From assembly GCA_021014945.1 (NCBI GenBank), contig MU266355.1, forward strand, positions 62,001-126,000: DNA of 64,000 bases. Direction: 5' to 3'. The position numbers and the translations under genes are program-made. Below, piece after piece: positions 1 to 11,247 of this stretch. The stretch comes from Leucogyrophana mollusca. Taxonomy: Eukaryota > Basidiomycota > Agaricomycetes > Boletales. Numbering within the stretch: position 1 is the first letter of the stretch; each line of letters begins with the position of its first letter. A model generated the notes under the pieces. It ran no database searches. It saw nothing but the letters and a program-made list of their open reading frames with translations, and was not told the DNA's origin.

Positions 1-402
1 AAGTCACCGTTCCACCACACCTCGATGTTCCCGATGTAACGGCCTCATCAGGTATTCCGCCACCCAACGCCGATTGCAGAAGGCGCTGGGGTTCTGGAGT
101 GTTCGGGATCCCGAGCTCATAGATCATGTCGAAAAGTGTGGACAACTCCGCGATGACATCGAGGTCTTCTATAATTCCTGGCTAAAGCCTACGCTCGTAC
201 TTATCTATCGCTCTTTAGGCAGCATGGGAGGAGAGTATCAGAGCGAACATACGAGGGAAGGTCGCGGCTGGCGATATGAGTAAATACTATCTATTCTCCT
301 GCCAACTACCGAATACTCACTATTATACAGATGATAATGCTCAAGTTGAATTGGGGAGCCCCGTCACCATGAACACTGAAACACCGAAACCAAGGGCTTC
401 AG

Positions 403-1056
403 ATGGTGAGATCCCCACAATTACGCCACGAGAACGACTGTCTCATGTCCGTACCCTCAGCGCCCCCCGTCAACCCGACCCGCCCTAGTCCCGGCAGTAT
501 ATCTAGTATTCCAAGTATATCCACTGTCACCAGTTTGGACCCCTCCAGCCGACCATCACCGACCGTAAAGCCTTGGGAGGCTCCTGCACCATCTCTCGAT
601 ACTTCTCTGCAGCTGCCCGGACCTGCAGTCCCCCTCGTCAACCCGACCCGCCCCAACCCCTCTAATATGTCCAGTACAGCTAGTGTCTCCAGCTTGGACC
701 CCTCCAGCCGATCCTCGTCAACCGTAAAGCCTCGGGAGAGCCCTGCACCATCTCTCAATACTTCGCAGCTGTCCGGACTCGACACCAGGCAGCTTAACCA
801 GGCCATACAGATGCTTCGTGCAATGGAGGGTGCCGGACCAAGTTCGAAATATTTAGGCCAGAAGCCACCGCGTCGAAGGTCGTCTGCTGTGCCTGAATCC
901 TATCTGCAGTCGGGCTGCCAGATAATCTCGGGATACGCAGACTGCCCCACTATGAACACCGGTAGCGGAACCGGCAACTCAGGTGCAAGTAAGTGGTTGC
1001 ATATCTATATATTTGTGAATCTCATGGACTCGCCCAGCAAAGCAGTGGTTCATTAA
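403..1056 (+). CDS. Hypothetical protein, Pro/Ser-rich, with C-terminal NTG motif
   Basis: No known family is recognised. The frame opens at ATG 403 and encodes a Pro/Ser/Thr-rich, probably disordered region built from two copies of a roughly 45-residue unit. A helical-looking stretch follows (around LNQAIQMLRAME), then a terminal motif GYADCPTMNTGSGTGNSGA. A good splice donor (gtaagt) lies at 989 and an acceptor at 1045. The 57-nt intron is a multiple of three without a stop, so spliced and unspliced forms end at the same TAA, 1054-1056. The spliced tail would be GA-MVH. The motif recurs twice in the next gene, at the same position relative to a phase-1 donor, which argues that both genes are real and paralogous. 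A second ATG in another frame (369) and later in-frame ATGs make the start uncertain. Confidence 0.4.
   Translation: MVRSPQLRHENDCLMSVPSAPPVNPTRPSPGSISSIPSISTVTSLDPSSRPSPTVKPWEAPAPSLDTSLQLPGPAVPLVNPTRPNPSNMSSTASVSSLDPSSRSSSTVKPRESPAPSLNTSQLSGLDTRQLNQAIQMLRAMEGAGPSSKYLGQKPPRRRSSAVPESYLQSGCQIISGYADCPTMNTGSGTGNSGASKWLHIYIFVNLMDSPSKAVVH
469..776 (+). repeat. Imperfect tandem duplication inside the coding frame
   Basis: Two adjacent copies of about 140-150 bp (roughly 469-620 and 637-776) both begin with gtcaacccgacccgcc and both end with cagctg(c/t)ccgg. Both are read in the same frame. Each encodes VNPTRP, then a Ser-rich spacer, SLDPSSR, TVKP, APSL and a final Leu-Pro/Ser-Gly. They differ by substitutions and a small in-frame length change, so the copies have diverged since duplication. 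Confidence 0.85.
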
Positions 1057-2217
1057 CGGCGTGCCAGTAGACCCACCCAGCAGCTGCTCTGACGACTTTT
1101 TTTCATCAAATCCCTTTGCCTAAAGCAACGGCCAATGCCAAGTCTCTGCTGTACCATCCTAACGATCACTCACCTTTATACCCGGGACATCTTTATAGCT
1201 AATGTACTACTTTGTAATCTATCTCAATTGGACGGACGAAGTCTGGTGTCGACTCCTATCCTGCAGTTCAAGGAATGGCCACAGTTAGAGTAATGAGTAA
1301 TGCGAAATCAACGTATCCCGAGCCGTGTGATGATGCCGGAAGGGAACAAAAGCATATCTTCTGTCCATATGGAAAGCGCAGCGGATGATAGCAGGTAGTT
1401 CGATGGCGTGTTTATTCAAGTGCACCCGTGGAAGGGCAAGCCAAGTTTCCGCGTGTTACAGTCTTCGGACAGATGGAAGGCACTCTGTGACTTACAATTG
1501 AATTCACTATCGTTACAACGAAGGGCTAAGTATCCGGAGAAACGGGACTTCACGTCATACCGCTGGTCGTCTGTGTTGCCTGTTGTCTCGCAACCACTGG
1601 ATGCCAAATTGGAAAACAAGACGTCGATCATAAATGGGGATGAAGTGGCGAATGTGGTTGCGTCCGTTGACGAGAATCAATCAATTGAAGCAAGATAATT
1701 GTACTGGCACGAGGCTGGCGAGTTATTGTTCGTCGTCATAGTCAACACGTCAATCGTTGCTCCGTCGTCCGTGATGATGGGAGAGTGGCAGGCGGAGTTG
1801 CGCGGTGAGTTAGCTGCTGAGTTTATTCGATATTTAACTCCAGCGAAACCCAGCTTGAGCTCATTGTCACGGTTCTCAAAGACTGAAATATCACACATAC
1901 AATTTGCGAGACATGAACTGTCGACCGAGGACTCTGCGATTAAGAATGAGTAGTGGGGCTAAGACGAGTTCAGTTGGTCAGTTACATCCGTTGCCATTTC
2001 GGTAGTGGAGGGGTCGCGTGAATTCTCGCGAGGAACCGATTTCAGCCAAAGTTGCTGCTGTAATGACTACACCTTCCCCGCTACATTCCCACTTTGCTTA
2101 ACCTAATCTTGTATGAAAGCACTCCACGTTCTCTTCTCGTCGATTGTCTCTTGTTCTCTCGTGAGAACGACTGTGATTCTATGGAAGTGGTAACATGGTC
2201 TCTGCTACTTGAAATCG
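1057..2217. other. Intergenic, no gene recognised
   Basis: About 1.2 kb with no recognisable protein. From 1408 to 1953 one plus-strand frame is open except for a single TAA at 1696-1698. Its translation shows no familiar domain and no convincing codon bias, so it is not called as a gene. Confidence 0.5.
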
Positions 2218-2223
2218 TATAAA
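2218..2223 (+). promoter_or_regulatory. TATA box of the second NTG-motif gene
   Basis: TATAAA lies 97 bp upstream of ATG 2315. This spacing resembles that of other TATA-containing genes in this window. Confidence 0.45.
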
Positions 2224-2314
2224 TTCATACGATGGAAGAGCAAGGAGGGGCATCAGCGTACCACCCTCACCACAACCCATACCATCAACCTCTTTCAATA
2301 CCCCTCACACGACC

Positions 2315-2776
2315 ATGAACAGAACCTTCGCTGCTGGCAGCCAGATTATCTATGGGGCCGCCGACATGCCTACACTGAACACTGGTCACGGTGATAACAA
2401 CCGAGGCGCAAGTGAGTGATCTTCCAACAACAAGCTTGGCAGTGTGCTCACGACTATGTAACAGTTAAAACGTTTACAGTCCGTATTCCCCGAAATCCTG
2501 CAAATGTCAACATGGAGGCGATCCTTCGGGCGTGCGAGAGAGCGCTGATGGACCCTCATCTACAGAGCGCGTCTCAGGCGAATAGAGGGCACAGCTCGAC
2601 AACAATGCGGCATGGCAGTCAGGTTGTTATGCCCGGTGGTTATGCTGACTGCCCTACCATGAACACCGGAAATGGACGAAACAACATAGGGGCGCGTGCG
2701 TAGTATTTCATACCAACATCGCGTGGATCTGTGCTCACTTCTTTTGTCTTCAGAGAAAGTATATAATATCGTATGA
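2315..2776 (+). CDS. Hypothetical protein with two NTG motifs
   Basis: A three-exon model fits well: 2315-2411, 2465-2695 and 2754-2776, giving about 116 residues. Exon 1 is almost entirely the motif, GAADMPTLNTGHGDNNRGA. Exon 2 carries a short helical region (MEAILRACERAL) and a second copy, GYADCPTMNTGNGRNNIGA. Exon 3 adds QKVYNIV and a stop. Both introns (53 and 58 nt) are phase 1 and interrupt the codon directly after the motif's final Gly-Ala, exactly as in the upstream paralogue at 403-1056. The family is not recognised. Gly/Asn/Thr-rich short motifs occur near the N-termini of some basidiomycete STAND/NACHT proteins, but no NTPase follows here, so no function is assigned. Confidence 0.5.
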
Positions 2777-3419
2777 GAAACAGTCCCGGCGGAGTGGGCG
2801 TCGCGGGTGCTTGGGATGTCGGGAATGAAGCTTTGAAGGCTCATACTGGTTTATGGGCGAATAGCCGTAGGTGTAGCGATATAACGACTCCTTACTCTTT
2901 TATATGATACTACCGGACATTTTGAGACACACCTATTCATACATATAACTCGCAATTATCGAGAAATGTCAAGTGATATGTACTTGGGTCGCACAGTACT
3001 GAATGGAAACCGGCGGCCATCAACAAGCCGTTTGGAAGACTCTCCCAGTCCATTTCTGGAGGGAGGGCGGCGGAGATCTGGGTAGTGCGCAAGGCGTCGA
3101 GCGTTAGATTTCTCGATGGGTTCGGGGTGGTATGGACGCTACAAATGTATGGCGAAGGCCTCTGGGAATTGCAGATACCTTTGCGCGAATGCATACAGAG
3201 ACAGGCCGAGTTGACAACTACCGAGGCCATCATCTACGACGGATGGCCTTGTTCCCAATGCAAACCCAGTGGCGGATATGCCTTGAGCTTCTGGCAGTTC
3301 GATGGCAAGTGGACGTTTTTAACGTAGAGGTCATGCATCATCGAATACAGCAAACGCATTAAAATCACAACTAGTTTCTAGGCATACACCCCTTTTCCTG
3401 CTCTCGAGACAAAGCCGTT
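2777..3419. other. Intergenic, no gene recognised
   Basis: About 640 bp between the NTG-motif gene and the 3' end of Arp3. Overlapping short frames on both strands (around 2937-3362) show no domain and no consistent splicing. Confidence 0.5.
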
Positions 3420-5179
3420 TTAGGTGGCGCTCCCGAATATCTGGTACCTTCTGCAAATGCTAGGGCCAATCTCATCATACTGTGCTTTGGTGTGGCAGGA
3501 AGTGTAAAACTCAGGCTGAACAAAGGATCATTACACTTGTTAATGGCGAGAAGCAAGGGCGACTTACAAGGGAAGCCAACAGCGAACCACCAAACCAAAC
3601 GGCGTATCTGCGCACCACAGGATATCTCGTTAGCGGCTGTCCAGAGAGGGCGATATACCGTCTGGGGAACTCACCGTTGCCGCTTGTGAGAAATAACATC
3701 GACGTCAACTCCTGAAGACTTCACGATACTGTCAGCTCTCGACCGCCCACAGCTTGAGCGGGAGTTTCAAATACCTTCTGTACGCTTCCGCTTGATGCAG
3801 CACTTGCTTCCAACCTGCGGTCAACTAGTTGCTTCAAGTCGCGTTTGAGACGCTGACCGAAGTGCTGGAACATAGTCGAGCCACCTGAGAGAACGATGTT
3901 CTGCCGGGTTTGTATGTTAGATCGGACACTTTCTCGGCCCATCCGGGGCACCTACCTTGTACAATCCACGCCGGACATCAATGGGGGATGCCTGAATGAC
4001 ACCATCGACAATGTCCGGGAGGGGGGTCAAGAAGTCCGAAGAGTAGATCTCAGGGTTGAAAAAGATTTCAGGAGCCAGGAAACGCTCGTAGCCAATGTCG
4101 ATGGAGTATTTCTGGAGTCCATCCTTGATAAGAAAAGTATTCCAGAGATTTGACGAGAGTTACTCACTCGTCCAGTAACGCTGTGTTCGCCATCATACCT
4201 CTCAAAGTACTTGTAAGGCTCTGCGTCATACTTGCGGAATTCCTTGACGATATCTTGGCATGTATAGCTGTAATTCTCTTTGACCTTCCCAGCAATCTTT
4301 AGCTGATCCTCCGCCGGAACGGCCGCCATCTCGCCACGTTCACGCATTAAGTTTAGCACGAACTGTGAGATATCACGTCCAGCAATAGGTATATGTTTGA
4401 TGGCGCTTCCGATGACATAGCCTTCGGCACACGGGATGACGTGAGTAACACCATCCCCAGAGTCAATCACAGTGCCGGTGAGAGTACGATCGGTGACTCG
4501 GTTGGACGACCAAGAAGCGGCCAGAGCAAGAACGGCCTGCACGGCAATGTAGAGACCTTTGATGTTAAAGGACTCAAAGAATATCTCGGCGGTCTGTTCT
4601 CTGTTTTCGGGAGGGTTAAGAGGAGGCTCAGTCTGTACGACCAAACCAAAGTCAGTCATCTTATCCGTGGAGTGACGACAACATCCTGCTGCCCCACGCA
4701 CCAAAAGGAAATAGTGATCTTCAGGCTCTGCCCGCAGATATTTGAAGATTGTCTGCTCCCAGTATCGTTCCATGTGGTCCCAGTTGTCGATCATCCCATG
4801 GCGAATGGGATATTGGACTGCATAACCGGGAGTCTTCGCATTCGCAAGCGCCTCATCTCCGATGAAGAAGTCAAGGTCCTCTACTCCACGTTTCGAGGCA
4901 AGGTTACCAGGCTTTGATGGGATTGGTGGTCCTGCTCTAGTAGGCTGGGCAGCAGATCCTCTCGTAGCAATCGCGGTGGGGAACACGCTATATATGTGTA
5001 CTTCATACGCGCGATCACATTGATGTATCCAGGACGAGACTCACAATGACGGATCTGAGTTGCCTGCAAACCTATCACCTTGACATGAGTGCCATATAGC
5101 GCGCACGAATAGTTATTGCGCACCCGATCTTAGAGTACCCCGTACCGTTGTCGCAAATAATGGGCGCAAGCAGCGACAT
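3420..5179 (-). CDS. arp3: Actin-related protein 3 (Arp2/3 complex)
   Basis: Arp3 is an actin-fold subunit of the Arp2/3 complex, which nucleates branched actin filaments at endocytic patches and hyphal tips. The model starts at ATG 5179 with [18 protein letters not shown], followed by a short exon (FAGNSDPSF) and the main exon beginning [10 protein letters not shown]. Hallmarks are the nucleotide-binding NGTGYSK loop, TEPPLN followed by [31 protein letters not shown], and the Arp3 tail [17 protein letters not shown] ending at TAA 3420-3422. At least six introns fit. The intron between DHYFLL and TEPPLN is 69 nt and stop-free, so unspliced reading would insert 23 residues into the conserved core. 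Order and length match the family, with no sign of damage. Confidence 0.95.
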
Positions 5180-6665
5180 TGTTTGGTCAGTTGAGTTAGT
5201 CGCAACTTACAGTCAGCGTACAAGTGCTGCGAGCTGCGTCGCTTTGTTTTTGTTTGGCAAGACCCCCAGATCTTAACAATTGCAAACACAATCTGACTGG
5301 GGCGTGACACCGTTGACAATGATCCCATTCGATTATCATCACGGTGGGCCGACATACTGCTTTTACAAATATTGGCGAACAAATCGCTATGCTTCTCGAC
5401 CACAAGCCCCGCTGCTTCTCTAATATGCGGATGTCTCCCATTTGGTAGCCCCTGCAAGATTCCGCCTCTTGGCTATCCCGCGCCTTCCTGGGGTCGCTTT
5501 GGGGCCACTCTTTCTTTTCAAGCTTAGGTCCTTGCAGAGTTCATATTTGTGCTTATGCGGGGACATTGACCCCAGCGAGCCGCGGGAACAGTGCCTTCCC
5601 AAATTGACTATCGCGCAAACGATGTACCACGTTGCGCTGCGATCCACCCACATTATATCCTCGTGGGTCGCACGGCCTCCGTTCAGGGGTGCAATACCAG
5701 CTTGGGTCATTCACCCCCAACCCGTTAGCATCTTGGAGTGCGCCGACATGGCTGCATTGCGGCTACAACTATTTTTGCTTCGTTAACCGGTGTTACTACC
5801 CTTCTGGGCTCATTTCAGAACATCCGCAGGCCGCTGCCGTATTGTAGCAGAGGAAGAATGAAATGGATGCAAGCCCGTCGCCAATGCGGGCATTTTGGTG
5901 GTAGGGGTGGGATGTAAGTTAGCTTGACCAGGTGTCCCCGGGTACAATCCTCAACTGGTGCCATTGCAACTGAACTGTATCCGAAGTAAATGATGCCACT
6001 AGTTCATATCAGATAGAGACACTATGGCCTCACAACGTGAGGCATGTTCGCTCCAAAAAACTTCGTTTCCCCGACACGCCCCCTCTCATGCGCAACTTCG
6101 ATGCCAGAAGGTCAGTGTTGTTCCCACTCCTCCCGGGCCACTATCTTTGACGGGAATAGTATGTAGCAGAAGGTCCGACAAGACGACGCGGTCAGAACAT
6201 TACCCCGCAAGGCGTAAGCATTCTCTGTCATTGCCGCCTCCTAACTGGTCTAAGGCGGTCAACAAAACCACCCGAGGAGATGGTGATCAATTTAAAAATG
6301 AAGATTTCTCGTAGTTGTTTGATCATAATGGACCCGTTTTTTTTTTGATGCGTCTAGCTGTCCCCGTCGCCTCGTTGTGAAGTGCATCCGCTATGGCGCT
6401 ACCTTCAGCAACCGCGTAAGTATTTTATGTGCATCCGCGTACTGTGAGACTCACATGTTGTCTCCTGTTAGGAGCAGAGTCATAATCGGTTGCCGATTGC
6501 ACCCTGATTGCACCCTGCACATCTCCTTCAGCACGCGCAGGGCTACTTGACACCCGCTTGCATTTATTCTAGACACCGATGCCGTTGCCGCATGCGCTAA
6601 CAGCTGGCACTCACTGGTGTCTACTCATCGACATCTTGCGCTCCGCCCGTGAGAGTTGATTTTTG
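5180..6665. other. Intergenic, about 1.5 kb
   Basis: This holds the upstream region of Arp3 (-) and of the first methyltransferase (+). Frames at 5420-5847 and 6024-6314 are short, overlap on opposite strands and resemble no known protein. A short T-run lies near 6340. No gene is supported. Confidence 0.5.
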
Positions 6666-6673
6666 TATAAATA
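6666..6673 (+). promoter_or_regulatory. TATA box of methyltransferase 1
   Basis: TATAAATA sits 72 bp upstream of ATG 6738. The paralogue at 11248 has a TATA box at almost the same distance. Confidence 0.6.
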
Positions 6674-6737
6674 TTTCCATGACTTGGGCCAAGGGAACAG
6701 GTCTTCATAACTCGCTACCCTTAAGACTCGAACCTCA

Positions 6738-7854
6738 ATGTCAAAGCAAGTGTCCTGGTTCGTCGTAGGTGACGCGCCGCCCCCTTTGGATGAGCGCTTC
6801 TATCATTTAGATGCAAGAGACATTGCCTTCTGGAAGTCGCTCACCGCGATCGAGGACGACGCTGTGTTGAAACAACACATACTAGCAATTCAAGCCAGAG
6901 CTTACAAGGTATGACTAGTCCGCCAGGCTGTAATTGGTCAATGGAAGGCTCATGTTTGAATATAGGTGGCACCATATCCCTGCATTCGCATTTTGAGTTT
7001 TGCTCGGTGACCAGCTTTATCAATTGGTGGAATTATCACTGAGGCTGACCGCAATAATTCATGGGCAGAGTCAAGATTTCTCGGCTAGCCTTTTTTGAGC
7101 AGGTTCAGCAACTTCCGCGTGACCGTCCAGGTGCCATTCTCCTTGATATTGGTTGCTGCTGTAGGTATTTATTCGAAACACTGAATGGTCAATTGATTGT
7201 GTTGTTCCCTGATAGTTGGTAGCGACGCAAGGGAGATCGTGTACGGTGGATTCCCCGCAAGCAATATAGTGGCGACAGATGTAATTCCAGGTCAGACGCA
7301 CTTGAAGCACTCGCGTTGACGGAAACTAACGTCGTGCAGAGTTATGGGATCTGGGTCACGAGTTGTATATGTCTACCCCCGAAACATTCCCGGCACACTT
7401 CATACCCGGAGACGCATTTAATCCGCTGCATCTTTCTGCTGCGCCCCCCTCCCGCGTTGCTACGGACACCTGCCTTCCTGATTTGACCACACTAAAATCA
7501 CTAAACCCACTTCGAGGACACATTTCAATCATTCACGCCTCTTCTTTTCTCCATTTGTTTGGGGAGGAGAAGCAGATCTACCTGGCTCGCGCTCTAGCGG
7601 GGCTACTTTCGCCCGAGCCCGGTTCGATGATATTCGGTGTGCAAGCAGGCTCCCCTATCAAAGGCCCGTTGTCAAGAGCGTTTTTCGCCGAAGGATTGGA
7701 ATTGCAACTGTGCCATAGTCCTGAAAGTTGGACGGCTCTCTGGGATGGAGAAGTGTTCGAACAAGGGACAGTCAAGGTTGACGCTCGTTTAATGCAATAC
7801 CCTGGCATCGCGGAAGAGTTTCATTTGCTTGTTTGGTCTGTGACGAGGATATAG
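6738..7854 (+). CDS. SAM-dependent methyltransferase, paralogue 1
   Basis: Class I S-adenosylmethionine methyltransferase. Exons join to give MSKQVSWFVVGDAPPP, then VAPYPCIRILSF, then SAM-binding motif I (ILLDIGCCVGSDAR) and the acidic post-I strand (IVATDVIP), with ELWDLGHELY after it. The long last exon carries GDAFNP, LRGHISIIHASSFLHLFG and the PEPGSMIFGVQAGSP loop. It ends LLVWSVTRI at TAG 7852-7854. Motif order resembles the fungal methyltransferases of meroterpenoid clusters (AusD/AdrK type), but no cluster backbone enzyme is visible, so the substrate is unknown. The start is set by the TATA box and by alignment with the paralogue at 11248-12346. Four or five introns of 50-70 nt fit. 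An amidase follows on the other strand only 86 bp beyond the stop. Confidence 0.85.
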
Positions 7855-7940
7855 AAAGTATTTATACATTGGACCATTGGTATGCGTTATTATTTATCAT
7901 CATGGGGATTAACACCATGCGTTTGTGAGAAGGGGAAAGC

Positions 7941-10064
7941 CTACTGTGAGGATTTGAAAGCCTTCACAGCAGCGTCCACAATCTCGGTCATTGCAATCAC
8001 TGCTTCCTCCTCCAGCGTCCGACCGACGAGTGATAAGGAGATGGGAGCATTGCTGAAAGTCTCAGGATCATCTGTCAAGCAACAAGAAGTCAGAGCTGTG
8101 GCGGGGATGCGGGAAGGTTATGCTGACAGGACTCATAGTGTGCCTTATCACTATCGTTGAAGAATGTGTCACGCGCCTGCTTTGCGTCTAGCACAGGATC
8201 GACTTTCGAGACCGGGAAGATGCACGCGGCGTAGTCAAGCGCATTCCACGTCGCCAAGTAGCAGGTATGTCTGTGTTCCGATGGTCACGTTAAAACGCGC
8301 AGGTCCGGGGGCCAGCCATCACTGACCTCGTCATGCCGTGAGGGCACGCAACAAACGCTGTCGCCGGGCAGATTATAGCATCCACAGGCCTACCTGTGCC
8401 AGTCTTTGAAGCAGTCGCTTCCCAGTGATCCAAATATTCCTTGCGTAGATCTCTCTTTCTTTTCTGGACTTGCCAGAGCTGATAAGCTGTGATCCCGTCA
8501 GTCTGGGGTGTAGGGCGGAACTGTGGGTCCTCTTCGCCGGGTTCCACTGACATCGTAGTGATGACGGGTTCTCCTGTGGCAGATGTGGTCACCAAGAAGT
8601 CTTCGTTTGATCCAGCATTCCAGATGGACCTCTGGGACGGACATCAGTGATTGAGGCCTTTATGATGACGAGTGTGGAACGTACGACGGCGTCCGAGAGC
8701 TCTTCGTGCTTAAAAGGCTCCCAGTCGATCACTGAAGGATCTTCAATATCCTGAGTCACAGGCGATAGCAAGAACAAGACCTTGGTGACCAGCGGCGCTC
8801 AGCGCGTGCTTCACAAGTTTTAGACCCCTTGTGATCGGTGGGTGAGGAGCGATATGCTTATCATCCCACATAATTGCGAAGCACAGTTGTTTCCCAGCGC
8901 CATGATCTACAAGGTTATATTCCGCCTCATCCCATTTCTTGCGCACCGCGAGTGGGTCCTTAAGCCAAGGCTGGCGCTCAATGACGGCCTTCATGAACAG
9001 CTTCACGCCAGCGATGCTGTTTGACATCGGCCCAAACACCGATAGCACCGAGTCCTGACCCTCCATGGAGTTCCCCGCACCAGCGTAGGGGATGCGCCCA
9101 TAAGATGGTCGCAATCCATACAGCCCACAAAATGCGGCAGGTTGCCGTATTGATCTGGTGGGTAGGTCTCGATTTGCATCGTCTTGGCGCAGACGCTTTC
9201 CACTCACCCGCCAATATCGGAGCCGACACCCAATGGACTTCCCTTGAGTGCGATGAGGGCTGCTTCCCCTCCAGAAGAACCTCCACAAGTCAACTTCCGA
9301 TTGTATGGGTTGGTTGTTCGACCGAAAATGTGATTGTAGGTTTCTCCCCACTTACATAACGTATTAAGATATAAAGTCAGCATCCCATCGGCAGGCACTC
9401 GGCACGCACCATAAGAGTTTGAGGAACATTGGTTCGCACAAATGGAACAGCGCCGCATTCATATAAGATGTCAACAAGAACAGCATTCTTGCTGGCATAT
9501 CTCCCAATCCATGAGGCGTATCCTGGTTGAAAAGCGGATGTGAACGTGGTTACAAGCCAAGACCAGTGTTGACTCATACCCATAGTTGTCTCCAAACCCT
9601 TTATGGCGAGCTGGTCTTTCAGGGATATTGGCAAACCATGCAAAGGGCCGAGGACCTGTCCAGTTCTCTTGAGGTGATCATCGAGTTCCTTGGCGCGAGC
9701 AAAGGCTTGTTCAACGAAGATTTCCGTGAGACAGTTAACCTGTGTCGAATAGCTGTTGGTGAGGAACAAATTACAGAGTAATAGATTGTCATGCCAGTTG
9801 TTGAGCGATGATGGCTCTCTTGTAGAATGCAGTAGTGACCTCAAGAGAAGTCCACTCTGCGCTGGCGAGTTTGACCAAAAGAAGCTCCACTTGACAGTTT
9901 GTGATCTCGATCTCCCTGGCAGACAGAACGTCAGACTCTTCAGGGATACTTGTCACATCCAAGACGTTAATTGGAGGTTGGGATATGAGCCATTCCTTGG
10001 GTATTGATTCTTCTTGTCTCCGCCTTTTGTCAGACACTAGTTCAGACCATTTTGACGACATCAC
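7941..10064 (-). CDS. Amidase-signature enzyme, acetamidase (AmdS)-like
   Basis: Amidase signature hydrolase, which cleaves carboxamides to acid and ammonia through a Ser-cisSer-Lys triad. From ATG 10064 the protein begins MMSSKWSELVSDKRRR. The catalytic Lys is in GPLHGLPISLKDQ. The signature block is GRTTNPYNRKLTCGGSSGGE followed by GSPLGVGSDIGG, very close to fungal AmdS/GmdA acetamidases. The C-terminus has APISLSLVGRTLEEEAV and ends at TAG 7941-7943. The gene is broken by many short introns. One, between TTMG and YASWIGRYASK, is 57 nt and stop-free. The real substrate could be acetamide, a fatty-acid amide or an indole amide; sequence alone does not decide. It is convergent with methyltransferase 1 and divergent from methyltransferase 2. 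Confidence 0.9.
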
Positions 10065-11169
10065 GATGGGGAAATACGGGGTGGAAACAAATCACTGCCA
10101 GCCTTATCGGCGAGGCTGACGAGCTGAGAAACCTTCGACCACTGGATGCATGTGATCATTGATGTCCATCAGTTCTAATTAGGTATATATACCATACACT
10201 TGTCCTGTTTGACACTTGTAAATCTTTTTTATATATCTCAGCTGAGCTGTATCATAGCCCGAAACCATTTCATGCTAGTCTTCCATCAGGACACGGAACG
10301 GAATTTGGCGTTTCGCACCTCCCGGACCCCGGCATTCCATGATTGTGCCATGATGGATTCAAGCTACACTCACGACCACTGCCTCTGGTACTTATTTTAC
10401 AACGCTCGCACTAGCTTTATCCAGTGTACACAAGCTCCCTTCGGCAGGGACACGCGTTCAATACGCATCTTCAGGCCTTCCGTACCGTCATGCACGGAAC
10501 GCAGGACCTACGGTCGTCATGTACTCGTCCACAGTTTCATCAACGAGCTCCGCGCTTCCCCATTATGGTCCCTCGATAGATCACGCCGCTAGTATAGCGC
10601 GCAAATGCTTGTGGCACTCAACGCGCAATCATCCACTGGGCATGTTGGGTGCGTTCTTGTGTTAGTTAAGTGCCAAAAGTCGGGTTGCAAATAAACTTTG
10701 ATAAACCGCTAGATCATTCTCTTTCCTGGAGGGGGCGCAACGCCATTGGAAATCTGGCTTGGAACTGGAGTGCTTGGAGTGACCCAAAGTGTGCCGCGCC
10801 CCACTAACTCCACCTCTCTACTTAGCATTGACAGCGGCGAGGTGTGTCTCGGATCTCGTCAAGTGCACCGCAAACCAGGGGCCAAAGATCGCAATCTTGA
10901 CCAATCCTCTTTTTGTTTCCCTTGGGCATCGTGCACTTCATTAAATAACCACCATTATCTTCGCCCAGGATCAAGATTTCCTAGTGTTCCCTAGCCTACT
11001 GATACTTTCCCAGAATACTCGTTCACCATCACATCTCCAGCATGGCTTCAACGGCATCAACTAAGCCGGGGCTGTTCAACTCCAACTCGTCCCCACAGGA
11101 CGAAAGCCAAGCGATCGGAAGGGACTCGAAATACCACGTATTTTCTGATGAAAGCACACCAGAGGCGAG
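10065..11169. other. Divergent intergenic region (amidase / methyltransferase 2)
   Basis: About 1.1 kb. A TATATATA stretch near 10183 could serve the amidase (-), 120 bp upstream of its ATG. Open frames at 10200-10592, 10746-10994 and 11042-11230 lie upstream of the TATA box for methyltransferase 2, show no domain and are not called. Confidence 0.5.
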
Positions 11170-11178
11170 TATATATAA
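11170..11178 (+). promoter_or_regulatory. TATA box of methyltransferase 2
   Basis: TATATATAA lies about 78 bp upstream of ATG 11248. It favours that start over ATG 11042, which would lie upstream of the promoter element. Confidence 0.55.
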
Positions 11179-11247
11179 GTTCGTTTTAATGAGCGAGTGC
11201 ACTCAACAAACCCCATCCATCTCTACATAACTTTCTTCATACATCAG

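Noticed and set aside
1408..1953. Plus-strand frame open except for one TAA
   Set aside because: No recognisable domain or clear coding bias; a frame of this length with one stop can occur by chance.
11042..11230. ATG and open frame upstream of methyltransferase 2
   Set aside because: Lies upstream of the TATA box and has no counterpart in the paralogue, whose start aligns with ATG 11248.
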